In this document: positions 1 to 12,139 of the stretch, one piece after another
Position numbering within the stretch: the first letter of the stretch is position 1
How the letters are laid out: every line of letters starts with the position of its first letter
Source of the DNA: Whalleya microplaca
Taxonomy: Eukaryota > Ascomycota > Sordariomycetes > Xylariales > Xylariaceae
Assembly (NCBI GenBank): GCA_022497155.1
Contig: MU385751.1
Coordinates: forward strand, 417,200-481,199
Direction of reading: 5' to 3'
Length of the DNA stretch: 64,000 nucleotides
Made by a program: the position numbers and the translations under genes
Notes under the pieces: generated by a model
Databases searched by the model: none
The model's input: only the letters and a program-made list of their open reading frames with translations
What the model was told of the DNA's origin: nothing

Positions 1-992
1 TGAATCTGCATCGAGCAAGAAATTTCCAGGTTTAATGTCCATGTGGTAGGTATGGGCAACGAAGTGAGTATGTGCAAGAGCTGCGGCCATCTGATAGCAC
101 CATTTGGCTTTGCACGACAGTGGTATTCGCTCGCGGGATTCGTTGCTCCTCTCGATATGCTTATCAAGGCTTCCGTTTGGGAGGAGCGGATAGAGACTGC
201 CACACACAAATGGCTTGTCGTCGCCAGGTTTGCAGATAGTTACTAAAGTCTGCGCTGGAGGCATAATATTGGGATGGCGTGGCATCTTGCTAACCAGCTC
301 CAGAGATCGATAGTATATTTTAACCTCCTCCTGAATATGCTCACTTTCGTAGTTGGTCAGAAAGGTCCTGAAGTCGATCCCTTTGAACACAACTTCAGAG
401 AAGGGTTCCGATGGAGTGCATACAAGAGTAGTGCAGCCTCTTCCGCCGAGCGAACCCAGTCGTGTTAAACTTTTGAAGTCCACCGTATCCATCGGTTGCT
501 CGACGGAAAGCTGGCTGGGTGGCAAAAGCAGATCGACATAGTCGTTGAATATGGGCTCATGATAAATACTATACGAGACATCCGGGAGAATACCGGTCGA
601 CGCGTGGTCGAAAATATCGATGATAACATCTGGGTCTTTAACTGTAGGTTGGTCGCTACACTCGGCCCATATTGTAGCAATCGCAGACCATATCGCCCTC
701 CGCATGGAGGCTCGATCCTGAAACGTTGCGCTTTTGTCGTCAACCGGCAGACCGTGATAGCAATTCACAACCCGTGTCGGTAGAGACTCCAATCGTTGGG
801 AATTATCTAGCGTAAATTGAAAGATCAGTGTCTTCCCATGCCCAAACGCCTAAATTAACATTAGTTGTTAATCTNNNNNNNNNNTTGCATCAAATATATA
901 TTTACCTGAGCGAACACCGCTGTCTCATTGTCATCACCCCAGATCCACTCGCCCGATACGCCGAGTACGGTCAATGCAGCTTGTTCGCTCAT
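1..992 (-). CDS. Protein-kinase-like protein, 5' part (3' end outside window)
   Basis: Two exons are visible: 992-906 and 849 down to the window edge, separated by intron 905-850 that contains the 10-N gap. They give 312 residues. The kinase N-lobe starts at about residue 157 with a glycine-rich loop (LGSLGGRG, about 160-167), followed by a candidate ATP-binding lysine in VVFK (K185). The catalytic loop HMDIKPGN (298-305) lies at the very left edge; Asp300 and Asn305 are the expected catalytic and metal-binding residues. Methionine replaces the usual Arg of HRD, so it is a non-RD kinase. The DFG motif and C-lobe lie beyond the window. Residues 1-150 form an unrecognised N-terminal domain. The start was chosen as the ATG opening MSEQAALTVLG; an in-frame ATG upstream at 1103 would add a basic extension but has no better context. 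The substrate is unknown. Kinase-fold identity is solid; activity is inferred. Confidence 0.75.
875..884. other. Assembly gap (10 N)
   Basis: Ten undetermined bases inside the intron of the kinase-like gene. The true length of the gap is unknown, so the intron length (56 bp as drawn) is uncertain. The coding frame on both sides agrees with the splice sites, so the gap probably does not hide coding sequence. Confidence 0.95.
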
Positions 993-1661
993 TTTTAATG
1001 AAGAAAACGAGGATATGAAGTGCAAAAGCTGCTTCTGCTTATGCATAACGCCCGCCGGCTGCTGGTTGGGGCTTCTAGGTCTTTGCTGTGACTTGATTTC
1101 CAAACGTCGTTGATGTCAGTATACTGGCTTCATGAAAAAGCAGAATAACGTCTAACTATTCGGTATGAAAAAGAGTAATAGAAGGAGTGTGACCGGGGGT
1201 GGAATTGAAGTTGTATTCTAAGTGGAGATCTGGCTAGCGATAATCCGGGGAAATGTCAGAACTAGTGGTCAGGGCTGTCAGTTCCACGTGGCGAGCATGG
1301 TTTCCCCTTATGACATACTGTAGGTACATACGGCGTCCGCCCCACAGGTACATACAGTAACCATTCAGCAGAAGCTGCCTTTGCGACTCACCGAATAGCC
1401 TCTATGAATGGAACTGTAAAGGAAGCGCGAGGTGAATTAGATTATGACTTAGATAGTGAGTAAGGTTCAGGTATCTCTCAAACAACGTGACTCGAGAATG
1501 GCCTGGCTCCAATTAGTAACTCGCGAAGTTTCATCTATCAAAGCTCATTCAATTGTATAACAACTAACCTGTCTGTAAGTGCACAAATATATCCGTAGCT
1601 GCACAACATCATCATACCGAGAAAGCGTGTAGCTCTTCAATCGAAATACTTTTGTCAGTCC
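993..1661. other. Intergenic, no gene seen
   Basis: This stretch lies upstream of the kinase-like gene on the minus strand and probably holds its promoter. No long open frame, RNA gene or repeat was seen on either strand. Confidence 0.5.
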
Positions 1662-2435
1662 CTAGTGTTGCCGAAGATATGTAAGACAGCGTAGCGATAT
1701 GAGGGACACTGGTATATTCGCATTAGTTTGTGAAATGGGTTTGTAAGTTGATATGACTACCGACGAATCTCTGCCACACCCAGTTCCCACAATATTGTGA
1801 CAAGGAGTGGCCAACATTGACTTTGTGTGTCTGATCCCCTTCCCCAAACATTTCGGGAGCATATAAAGGCGGCTGCTGGCAAATACCACAGTAGATATTG
1901 ATATAGTTGGATTGCAGAATGGTAACACTTGATGGCCTCGCTCACCGCCAGACTCACTTCGACTCAGGTCGGGCGTCATGGCTAAACAAGAGAACTCCCT
2001 CCCGTAACAAGCGCATCTCTTGCCCTACTTCAATCACCAAAGGTATCAGAGTCATGAGAAAAAGCCCAAGCCTCAACGGCCACGTCTCACAGAAGATATC
2101 ACCTGATAGCTTTTCATTGTCTTCTCGTTTGTGCATGCGGCAGAATTGCAACCCTCGCTAAACCGTGTAACGCCGCGCAGAAGCAAGCTCACCTGGGCAC
2201 TTGTCCCTATCGTAGCTAAGAATCCGGCCGAAACAGCTTCTATGGGCTGCTCGTAACGTGCGGTCCGATCGAAACTTGAGTGAAAGTTGCAAGCAGTCTC
2301 AAAACCAAGAGCCCCGCAAAACCTCAAGGTGTATTGAAGAGACAGAAAGTTCAGTCGGATGTGCAGACGTTCATGTCTTCCTTGCGCTCCCTTACGTATT
2401 CTTCGCAAGCTATGTTTGATGTGCACCCTCGACAT
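1662..2435 (-). other. Unresolved coding-like stretch, possible multi-exon or decayed gene
   Basis: Three overlapping minus-strand open frames (2435-2073, 2151-1954, 1957-1757) read like fragments of one protein. The first contains FETACNFHSSF and ends at a good donor-like site (CCCAG followed by GTGAGC, near 2192). The second has a hydrophobic stretch (LRLGLFLMTLIPLVIEVG). The third is rich in Trp, Leu and Tyr (LLWYLPAAAFIC). No splice combination tried joins all three with strong acceptors; the best in-frame acceptor is a weak AAAAG. It could be a lineage-specific membrane protein, a decayed gene, or chance. No family was recognised. Confidence 0.22.
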
Positions 2436-3014
2436 CGCCTAAAGGGATGAGCATCTGAAGACTGCGGTTTGATACTGGTGTATATTGTTGACCCAATAAG
2501 ACATTCTCCCAGCGGTGGAGTTGTCTCTTTTTAGTTCAAGAAAAGAATAGGTAGCATCATGATCAGGATGGCTAATTGATCGAGCGGACGGGACCTCGAG
2601 TTATCCAGTGGCTGCAGCAAAATTTCCCACAATCAAGTTGGCGTGACAGTGACTTTTCCCACCCCTCGATCTGAGCACCTATTTGTCTACCTCTCAGTGG
2701 TTTTGCAGTGTGTATACGCGCTTGAAGTATTCTACCGGCGGTGCTCTAATTCTCGAGACTGGCAGGAAGACAGACCTCACGATCGTCCCAACGAGACAAA
2801 CGTGAGATTTGTTAGTCAGCCCAGCAGATTTAATTCAGCTCCTCACTGCCTCACGGCGAGAAAAATTTATAAATTCGAAACTCAAAATCAAAATTCAACG
2901 TTCATAAAAGTACATGCTAACTGATTACACCCCAAGCATGGGCAAGAAGAGAACAAACAACACAGATATCAAGAACTGAACGTGCCACCGAGAACTCAAC
3001 ACCTCAACTTCGCT
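2436..3014. other. Intergenic, no gene seen
   Basis: Nothing was recognised in this 580-bp stretch. It lies downstream of the stop codon of the F-box gene, so its right part should contain that gene's 3' UTR and polyadenylation region. Confidence 0.45.
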
Positions 3015-6000
3015 TCAAATCGCCTTCCCCTTCCCCTTCCCCTTTCCACCAACCGCCATCAGCGGGGGAAACTCATCCTTGTCATCATCCGGCGTAGCCG
3101 AACTGGACCGCCTGCCCTCGGCCTCCGCCTGCGCTAGACTGAGCTGGATCGCGAGCTCCAGATCGTCGTCTGCGATAGGGCTGGTGGGAATCGCGCTCGA
3201 GGAAGAGGCTCCCGCGACCATGGGCGTGTGGCTCGACAGCTGCGAGTTGGACGAGGACCTCTTGCCTCTTTTCTCCTTGAACGTGATCGGCGCGTCGTAG
3301 TCTCCGGAGCTATTGCTTCTGGGCGATCTGCCCATATCGTTGACGCCCTCCAGGAGAGACAGGCGGATCGCCGCTTGGATCTGGAGCTCGTAATCGCTCT
3401 CGTCGGTCGCGTCGGCTTGGGTAGCGCTAGACGTGGCCACAGGTGGGCTCAGGTCCGTCACGCTTGGGTCGGGCGTGATCGTGTCCATGCTGCCGGTAGT
3501 AGACGTAGTATCGAAATCCGCAGCCGAGCCTGTGTCACTAGCACTCGTTCGACGCTGCTCGTCAAGGAGGAAAGACTCTTGAGACACCATTTCAGCATAG
3601 CGCAGGGCTTCTTCTTCTGTCAGATTGCCAACGCCAAAGCGAGACCGAAGACGGGATTGTTCGCGAGCCCTGTGCTGTTGTTCATTGCGCAGCTCTTCAG
3701 CTTCCGCAGCAATATAACCCTTCACGCCGCCACCGTGGCGTCGACTAGCAGCGCGACCGTGTATATCGGAGTGGCGCAGTCGGCGTTTGCGACCAGTGGG
3801 GTGATTTGAAGAGCTGTACGCCCAATACCGCACGAAAGTTCCAAAAGCTACTACTCCGTGAAGGACGGTGGGGTCGGGGTCCAAGAATATGGCTCCGACG
3901 GCCGAGAAATTTGCATTACGCAATGCAGGATTGACCATGAGCAGATGCCGAGGCATTCGACTGGGAGACCGTGAGTTGAGGGTCCGAATCGGATCTGACG
4001 TCGACGCGAGAGGATCCCAAGCTTGGACAAGTCCGTCACTGCCACCGTGAACAAGATAGAGGGCAGATAGAGCTAGACACGATATCTGCGGAGAGTCCGT
4101 CTGAATAATTCTTACCGGGTGCACAACACCATCGGTACTTGTCTCTCGCATATTCCAGAGCAAGACTTTGCCGGTATTTGTACCCACACCAAGCATTCTT
4201 GCTCGCCTGCCAGGGATATCTGATGGCGCCTGCCCTGTTGGTGTAGCTGGGCCACTCGAGGCGGTTCCCGCAACATCTTTCAAGGGATCTTCAAAGGCCG
4301 TGATCAGAGCAAGCAGCGAAGAGTCTACACTGCTGGCTGTTATTTGTAATTTGCCTAGCTCCTTGGAAGAGAACGACATTTCGAGCCAATCATCGACCCC
4401 TGACTTTGCGGCGCTCGAGATACTCGGCGGGGACGACTTGCCTGAAGATGACAAAACCCGCTTGAGCAACGGTGAACCGGACGAATTCGGGGACGGAGAT
4501 CGAGCAGTCCCACCACCAAATAGAGAGGGTACAGGAACGACCTCTGTGGGCGGCTCCGAAGTAGATTCAGATTGCCCGCCTGGCTGATGACCGCTGGTGA
4601 TAATTCTGCTGAAACGTTTGATAGCGGGAGACTGGTCGTCTTCTAGCCCGCAATCGATGACGAACACACTTTCACCAGCACCGTGCTCGTCATCGATAGC
4701 GAAGTCTACTTCAAGCCTTCGACGCATATCCCATCCATCACAAACCTTACGGAAGTGAGCGGGCTTATAACGAAGAAACTTCTCGATCTCGCGGGCTTCT
4801 GCAACCATTTGGTCCTTCTTCAAATCCATCGTGTTTGAGGGAGATCTCGGTGAATATGTGCCGCGGACGGCATTCCTGCCTGACTCATCTGGACGAGCCC
4901 GTCGTCGGGTGCCTTCTACTAGGTGCCAGTAGGTTGAGCGACCAGCATACCATGCGGACTTCATGCTGTCATCGGCTTTTGATTTGTTCGGGAGAGGACT
5001 CGGTGGTTGAGTCAGATAATAGACTTCACCCAGAGCATTCAAAGCAACGGCCAACACTCGGTTGAGAGTCCTCCGCTTTTGGCTGTAGCTATCATCGACC
5101 TTGAGGGCAATAATAGGTACGCCAGGGCTTAATACCCAGCGAGCGCTGACTTCACCATTGTTATATCGTGGACCGGAGGGGTCATAACCTAGTGCATAGG
5201 TCGTTACAACACCTAGCGAAGACCCGACCATCATTCCGACCATCGACTGAGTCATAAGGGGAACAGACGACGACTTGGCGATCCACACGGAGCAGATACC
5301 CTCAGAGAGCTCTGGGATCTTCGGAATGTCAGGGTGAGCCTCGATGAGACCTGCTTCTTCACCAAGATACTTGCCACGGAACTCGCCAGTCGGGCGATAG
5401 AAGACACGACCACCAGGAAAGCCTTCTCCGCCAATCAGTCCATACGGCTGACTAGCGTCCATGACATTAGGGACAGCAGCAGGACCTTCCCCAACTCCAT
5501 AGGGGAGAAGATGCGGCACAACCTCATCCAATTGAGCGAAAACGACCGGGTCGTCAAGTCCCCATTTCTCGACTTTCCCGCTAGTAGGATCACTGACACT
5601 ACCGACACCCATGTCTGCAGCACCATGAATTGCTCTAGGCGACTTCTTTCCGCCAGGCTTGAAGGAAGCATGGACGTGGGTCACCATGGATGGGAGTTTC
5701 GTGTTATAGGTCAAGACCGCGCTTGCCTTCTTGCTAGACTGGTCAGTTCTAGAGGAAGAACCGATGCCTCCAGAGCTCGTTCCCGGTTTGCCTCTAGCGA
5801 GACTGCGGAGGAGACGGGTTCTCAAGAGATATTCACTGCGCCACGAGGCACGCGGCGTGAGACGCGTAAAATATCGAACTTGCGAGCGCACGACATCTGA
5901 ATCATCTTGTTCCCATGCTTCGCCTCGAGGTTCGCGAGGTGCAACCAGGGCATCCTGCCCAGGAAAGAATCGCTGGAATGCCATGCGCCATGCGTGAGGG

Positions 6001-6559
6001 GTGGTGACCAAAGAGTAGAACCGCTTTGATACCAATGCCACGGACGCATGGGAATCGGGGTGCAAATGGGACAAGATATGCGTCAAGATCTCTGTTTCCG
6101 AGTAAGATTACGTAATTCACATATTAGACACCATAACATACCGTTAGGAAAATCGGCGAGGTGAACACTGTCAGGCCGCGAATCGGCGCGTCTGATGACC
6201 TGGAATCCAAGAGCGCGTCTTGGAACAGACGGTGTCAATGCACTCTCATATTCCGATATTCGTTGGCCCAGTGGCTTGGGCCGTGCAGCATTCTGCTGGT
6301 CATGGACGTTCAGTCCGCGCAGTCGTTCTTCGAGGCTATTCGCATTGACGCCGCCCTCGTCATCACCAGCGCTGGGGTCGCGACCGCCGCCTGCGACAGA
6401 TCGCGGCGACATGCTGAGGGGCGACCGTTGGTGCGGAAGGTGATGGGCTGGGCCATTTGGCTCGTGGTCTCGAAGGCCATGGTGGAAAGAGGATTTGGGG
6501 GATTGGGTGGTGCTGTCCTGTTGAGTCTGTTTTGAAGTCTCAGGAAGCTCTGGCTGCAT
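3015..6559 (-). CDS. F-box / WD40-like protein with C-terminal ubiquitin-interacting motifs
   Basis: Exon 1 is 6559-6142 and exon 2 is 6091-3015, giving 1164 residues; the 50-bp intron 6141-6092 has a GTATGT donor and CAG acceptor. After a disordered N-terminus the join creates an F-box-like helix set (about 133-180; ADFPNEILTHILSHL then SVALVSKRFYSL). A central region has weakly conserved WD40-like blades (for example ALYLVHGGSDGLVQAWDP). The C-terminal third carries UIM-like helices: about 1037-1056 (ELQIQAAIRLSLLEG) and 1113-1134 (DLELAIQLSLAQAEAEG), with a possible degenerate one near 967. The tail is a KGKGKGK repeat. F-box proteins are SCF ubiquitin-ligase adaptors; UIMs bind ubiquitin, so this is probably a ubiquitin-pathway adaptor (inference). 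The start is the first ATG in frame (MQPELPETSK); the frame stays open further upstream without another ATG. Confidence 0.82.
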
Positions 6560-7713
6560 ATAAAGGAGTGCTAGAAACTGGTGGGAAATATTTTCTGACT
6601 GTGCGATATCAGATGGCACAGTCAATGTTCAGGTCGCTGGAGGCTTTGCAGGAGAGAAAAGACGCGTTGAGTGGTTTATGGCGTTGTATCATCAGCTTTG
6701 AGGTTAGGGAAATTGAGGAGGAAAAGATTGGGTACTTTTCTATCGTCACAGGCGCTGCGGGTGTTGTCATGACTGACTCTGGTTTAGCTCCGAGGATTGT
6801 CCGGCATTAAGTAAACGCCGCCGCCAAGCTCATATCTAATTTACGTGATCGCCTACTACTACGGACGAAGACTACGGAATACATATAGTTATATACTATT
6901 CGAAATGCAGTAGATCGTATTACACCAGGTAACTAGTCGCCAAGGTATAGTAGTACATGAACTCTATAAACAGAGAATTGTTATTTCAAATAGTAGTACA
7001 TAAACTATTTCAATAAAATATATAGTTACCTGTCAGGCCTGTCAAACAGAAATGATTACACACTGGCAATACGCACTAGAGATGCCAAAGTCGGGCGTTA
7101 AACTCTAGTACGAAGTGTCAACTACCAAACGCACATGAAGGCTGTATCTAAACCTTAGTCTAAGACGTCCAATATCTCAAGCCCCAATGTCTTGCCTCAG
7201 GTTGTATGCATTATGTACCTACAAAACATAATATCAATACTAACACCACTCCATTAGAACCGGCTAATCCAGACAAGAGCCATTTATGTACATATTACAA
7301 ATCTTCCCATACAAGAAATTCACACATACCCAAGTTACAACTGATACCATGGAAGTACAGGAATTACACAGAAATTCATATACGCTGTTTGTTATATTGA
7401 TTGATTCCTGCGCCTAACACCAGCCTATTACCACCACCACCACCACCACCACCAGTCACCAAGCAAGGGAACAACCTGTGATATACCTAATCCACATCAT
7501 CTCAAGTGCGCACGCATCAGTCTCAAGTAATCCGTCTTTCCCGACATTCGATGTCCCGCTTAGACCAGATCAGAAAGACCTAATAATAGGTAGACAGCAG
7601 GTAGGTAGTTTAGGTAGGTAGCTACGGCAAAAAGAAAATCATCCCATCCCCTTCTTCCCCTCGATCATGTAATTTAATTTAGCTTAATTGAAACTACCTA
7701 CTAGATCAACCAC
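6560..7713. other. Intergenic: F-box gene promoter side and NUP170 3' side
   Basis: The stretch separates two minus-strand genes. It holds a CCA triplet repeat and, near 7590-7625, several copies of a GGTAGGTA-type motif that recurs in other intergenic regions here. Plus-strand frames inside (for example 6457-6810) lack a convincing start or a recognisable product. Confidence 0.5.
7431..7454. repeat. (CCA)n microsatellite
   Basis: Eight tandem CCA triplets in intergenic DNA downstream of the nucleoporin gene. Simple repeat with no coding role. Confidence 0.9.
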
Positions 7714-10700
7714 TCAGTAAAACCCCATAGACCCCCTCCCCACCCCCGGGTTCACAACAAGCGCCTCGACATTCCGACGGACCTCCCTAAGATTCCGCTG
7801 CAGATCGCCGGGGTGCGCGCCCCCCTCATTACCACCCCTCGCAATCAGATTCAGGTTCGCGGTCACCCAGGCATCGCACTCAGCGACGAGCTCGCCGACC
7901 CAGGGCTCAAGACGCGCGGCCTCGCCCCCAGGCCTCCCGCCGTGGCGGGAGAGGTCGCGCACCCATTGCGCGACCGCGAACGCGATCCACTGCGCCACGC
8001 GCGCGCGTCCGCCGCCGCGGAACGGCACCTCCTGCGCCTCGAAGGCCGCCTCCAGCACCCGCACCACCAGGTCGTGGCTGACGCCCAGGCTCAGGAACGC
8101 CGCCACCGGCCAGTTGGCGTCGGCGCCGATGCGCCCGTCCTGCCCGTTCTCCAGCGCGTACCGCCCCACCTCCGGCAGCAGCGTCGGCACGGGGAAGATG
8201 AACGAGTCGTTGCTCGCCCGGTGGCAGATGTCCTCGATCTGCGTCACCAGCTTCTCGTACGGCTGCGGCGGCGACTCGCCCACTTGCGCCCCGCGGCTGC
8301 GGCGTTCGGCGTTGAAGGCGGTCCACTGCTCTGCGATCTCGTCGTGGGTTTGCTGGATGAGGTTGCTCCATGTCTGAGAAATGGTGGTGGAGTTTCGGAA
8401 GTCGGCGACGTGGTAGATGATGAGGCAGAGATCGTAGTAGCCAGCCTGATCAGCGTAGTTGTTGAAAAGCTAGGTAGACTCGTGTCATTAATTGTGTCTT
8501 ACGACATCATAAATCAGGGAGAAGGAGGCCGGGAGAGAAATTGGTTGTAGCTACTCACTTCAGACAGAGCTTGGATCTTGCCATCCAAGGCGCTCTCAAT
8601 CTCGGGTTGACGCTCTTCGGGGATCCGGGGATCCGCCTTCAGTCTTTCCAGGAGGTCATCTTGTATATGCGCGACTTCCAAGAGTTCGGTGACCTCGTGA
8701 TTGAGGAGCTGCAGTTCTTGCCGGCTAACACCAGGGGTCATAACACTAGCGTTGGTCTTTGCTTTACTGAGCAGCGTAAGGCGATCTTTGATGGAGATGG
8801 GGAAGTCGGATTGCGCCAGGCTGGCCTGCACTTTGGCTGCGTCGAAGTATTGATGGCGCATCGTATAGAACCTGCAGAGGAGGTCCGCATGCACGACGTC
8901 TTGCGACGCCAGCCGGCTGAGGAAGGCCGTGACGTACTGTGAATTGATGCTGAGGAGGCGATCGGTCCACCCTTGCTGTATATACCATTCATATAAATCA
9001 AAATGAAAAACTTCATCTGTTGAGCCGCTGACAACTTCATACGCCTCGGCGCGTTTAGTAGACATTAATGACGGCTTCCCATCAATAAGCGGCTCCTGCT
9101 CTCGACTCAATACAGCATCTAATTCCTGGAGGATGCCATGGATCAAGCCGTAACAAGCTCTGCGCTCATTAAAGGCATTCTCTCTGGGGTCATTCGGAGG
9201 CTTTCCATCATTGATCCATGAGAGCGCGGAATTCCCGCGGTCCCTTTCATGGGCAACTACCAAGCATAGCTGTATGGCTCCCGCATAGTATCGCAGGCCG
9301 ACGTACTGTTCAACTGCAATTTGTAGGTTATTTTGGGTGAGGCTCCCCGCTACCCTCTGGAAAAGCTTCAGACTCTCGTGGAGGAGAGTGCGGGACGTGT
9401 TGGGGTTCAAGGACGGCTCCGACGCTTTCTTGAGCTGCTCCTGGGCCTTGAAAATGACGACGTCGTCAGGGCTGCAGAAGCTGCCGCACTTGCGTCGGAG
9501 CGCATCCGCCACGGTCTCGACATTAGATCCGTTTTCGATATTTCGATTGACGATGGCCTTCACCAAGAGTTTCGCGAGGTCCTTACCGGAAGTCTCCGAG
9601 AAGAGGCGTTCGTAAGTGAGTTCCCTAAACTGCTGTCTTGACTCTTCGCTGAGGCTGAGATAGATATCTGCGACGCGCTCCTCGAAGAGCGTCGTGACAA
9701 ACGATATACCCTCCGTTATGCCCGTCATCAAAAGTTCTACGGCGTGCATAGCCTGATGCTCACCCTGGAAGGCGACCTCCTCCTGCTTGCTTCCGGCTTT
9801 CTTAAGGTCGGCGGCACCGGAAAGACCTTGGATGAAAGCTCGGTTGGCCTCAAGGAAACTTCGCAGACTCTCAATGCTCTCTTGCACTGTCCTAAGCTTC
9901 CCCACATCAATGACACTCTTGACGGTCAATGCGCCATTGGCATCACTAGAGGGGGCGATAACCTTCATCTTCCAGAAAGATCGAACCAGTCGACTGAGAT
10001 ATAGAGTTAGAGCGCCATGACGTGACGAAGGCCTCACCATCTCGATTGTCGCTTGTTGTCCATCCTGCTCAGGGAGTGTGGGATTCCCACCGTAGTTGAT
10101 AAACACCTGTTTCGCACGGTCTTGAGTTGGTTGGTCGATGGCGCCACGGCCCATGCGGCCATTATCTCCGGGACGGCATGCGACAGCGAGCGCGGCTGTG
10201 ATAGTTTCGACGCGGCCGTAGGCACTCTGGAACTTATTGATTTCCGCCTTGAGACCCTCCTCGCCAGCGACACTCCTAATGACGGAGGCGAAGATGTCGA
10301 CAAGCCTTCTGCGTCGGATGGTGTGGACCCCGGTATTCGTGAGGATGGCGAACTCGCTACCGCCGGGAAGATCAAACTGAACGGCGAGCTCGTTCCCGAA
10401 ACCGGTCGGGTGGTTGGATGCCGCGAATGGCTTCGACACGAGGCCAATATCTTCAGCCCTACTCTCGATATTGATCCAGTTGGCATGTTCATAGAACCGC
10501 ATGTTCTGTGTATGGACGCCGTTCTTTATGCGTCCGCTGTCGGGAGCTGAGACAAACAAGCTGTCGCCTCTGGGTTGATCGGCCTTACTAACAAAATCCA
10601 GGAAGTATCCGGGGGCAAACCGGACCCCACGACGGCTCGTTTCGAGAATTCTAGACTGCACATCGACAGGCTCAACAAGACCACCGAACGGGTCGGACCT

Positions 10701-12139
10701 GTGTCTGCGTTGCTGTCCAGGCGGAGGAAATTTGATGCATTGGAGCTGCATGCTTTGAGGAGCGCGACTCGAAGAATTACCATATATATACGATGAGGCG
10801 CTAGTAGCGTTCATGAATAATCGGCATCCCGTGTTCGTCAAGGCCATGAGATGGACCTTTGTATCCTCGGCGGCAGAGATGGGGCTGATGGACACAATAT
10901 GCATGCGTTCATGCAGCAAAGGTGAAGTGACACTCATGGCGTGCGCGATATCGCGTAGGAAGTCATCCCTGGTCTTCTCAATGCACTTGGTAAGCTTCTT
11001 AGGGGCCTCGATATGATAAGTGCGCACGGTGGAGGTGGTGGAGAGGGCGTAGAGCAGGTTTCTGCTATCATCTATGACGAGATCCACGATCTGTTCCCCT
11101 GCCGTTTTGCCCCAAAGCATTTCTTTGGGGGTTGTAACTACGCCCCAGCTGGGATTCGTATGGTTGATCTTGCCCGTCCTGCTCGAAAACCACTTCTCCT
11201 CCTGCTGATAGTACAGCTCATAGATGTCGCTATCAGTCTGGCCGGAGAAGAATATGCGCCCATCGGCGGAACCGACGATGACATGCGCCTCGGTGCCTCG
11301 CAAAGGCAGCGACATCCTCGTGCCGTAAAGTTCAACGGTCTGGCCGCCACTCTGGGCGGTGTGGGCGGCGACTCCTAGGAGAAATATTTCGGAGGTAGTG
11401 GCGACGACCAAGATGTGAGTGATAATAGGGTTGAAGACACCGGGCTTCGGGGCGACTAGCTTGACAGCGGTGATACTATGTTGGCTGTCTTCGTAGCCGA
11501 TCAGCTCGGGGTTCGGGTGTGTGTAATCCCAGAGGTAGAGACAGTTGTCCATGGTGACCCAGGCATGGTTCAGCTCGGCGAACAACCCCATCATGGTAGA
11601 GACTTCGGCCCTGTTATATTGGGCCAAAACGTTCTGCGGGATGGGATACGTCGGCCCCTTTTGGAAAGGCGCCCAGGCGGAATCGGCGCGTGTAAGGTCG
11701 TATTCGGACGAGCTTTCTAGTTCCAAGGCCAATTAGTACGGAGAGCAAGGGCGCATCGGGGTATCAGGGTATCGGGGTAGGGCAGTGAAGACTCACGTCT
11801 GCAGTAATTGTCAAGCTCGGGATAGTTGTCGTCCTTAGTCAAGGCATTATTAATGTAGCTGGCCGCCTTGGCCAAGGGAGGCAGCGGAGGCTGGGGAGGT
11901 AATACGGGTTGGGCCTGCAGATCTCGCATGGCCTGGTCGGCGGCGTTCGTAGTAGGAGCATCGAGACCCATGCCCGGCTGGGGAGCGAATCGGGGGGGTT
12001 GACTGGCGGATGAAGCTGGGGTGTCGGTGAACAGGCGTCGGCGGACAGGATCTTGCTGGGCATTGAAGCGCGATGCGACGGCGGGAGTATGTAGAAAGGC
12101 GCCTGGTAGAGCTTGCGACGGCGTCTGTGGGAAGGCCAT
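7714..12139 (-). CDS. NUP170: Nuclear pore inner-ring nucleoporin, Nup170/Nup155 family
   Basis: Three exons: 12139-11797, 11716-8559 and 8469-7714, giving 1418 residues, the usual length for the family. Intron 11796-11717 has a GTGAGT donor and CTAG acceptor; intron 8558-8470 likewise. The N-terminus (about 1-115) is disordered and rich in Pro and Ala. A conserved block begins at the first splice junction (DNYCRQSSSEYDL, then SAWAPFQKGPTYPIPQNV and STMMGLFAELNHAW) and opens the N-terminal beta-propeller. The second half is the long alpha-solenoid; exon 3 begins LFNNYADQAGYYDLCLIIY. Nup155/Nup170 is an inner-ring scaffold of the nuclear pore that links to Nup53/Nup59 and the pore membrane (family knowledge). 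The start is the ATG giving MAFPQTPSQALPG; an upstream frame extension begins only at a TTG. Confidence 0.93.

Noticed and set aside
3228..3809. 193-codon plus-strand frame
   Set aside because: Antisense of the F-box gene's UIM region; no recognisable protein.
6457..6810. 117-codon plus-strand frame upstream of the F-box gene
   Set aside because: Overlaps the 5' end of the F-box gene in antisense and has no recognisable domain.
7813..8550. 245-codon plus-strand frame opposite the nucleoporin's last exon
   Set aside because: It is antisense to NUP170 exon 3 and the adjacent intron; composition (Arg, Ala, His, Val rich) is typical of a GC-rich shadow frame.
10053..10550. 165-codon plus-strand frame
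   Set aside because: Antisense of NUP170 exon 2.
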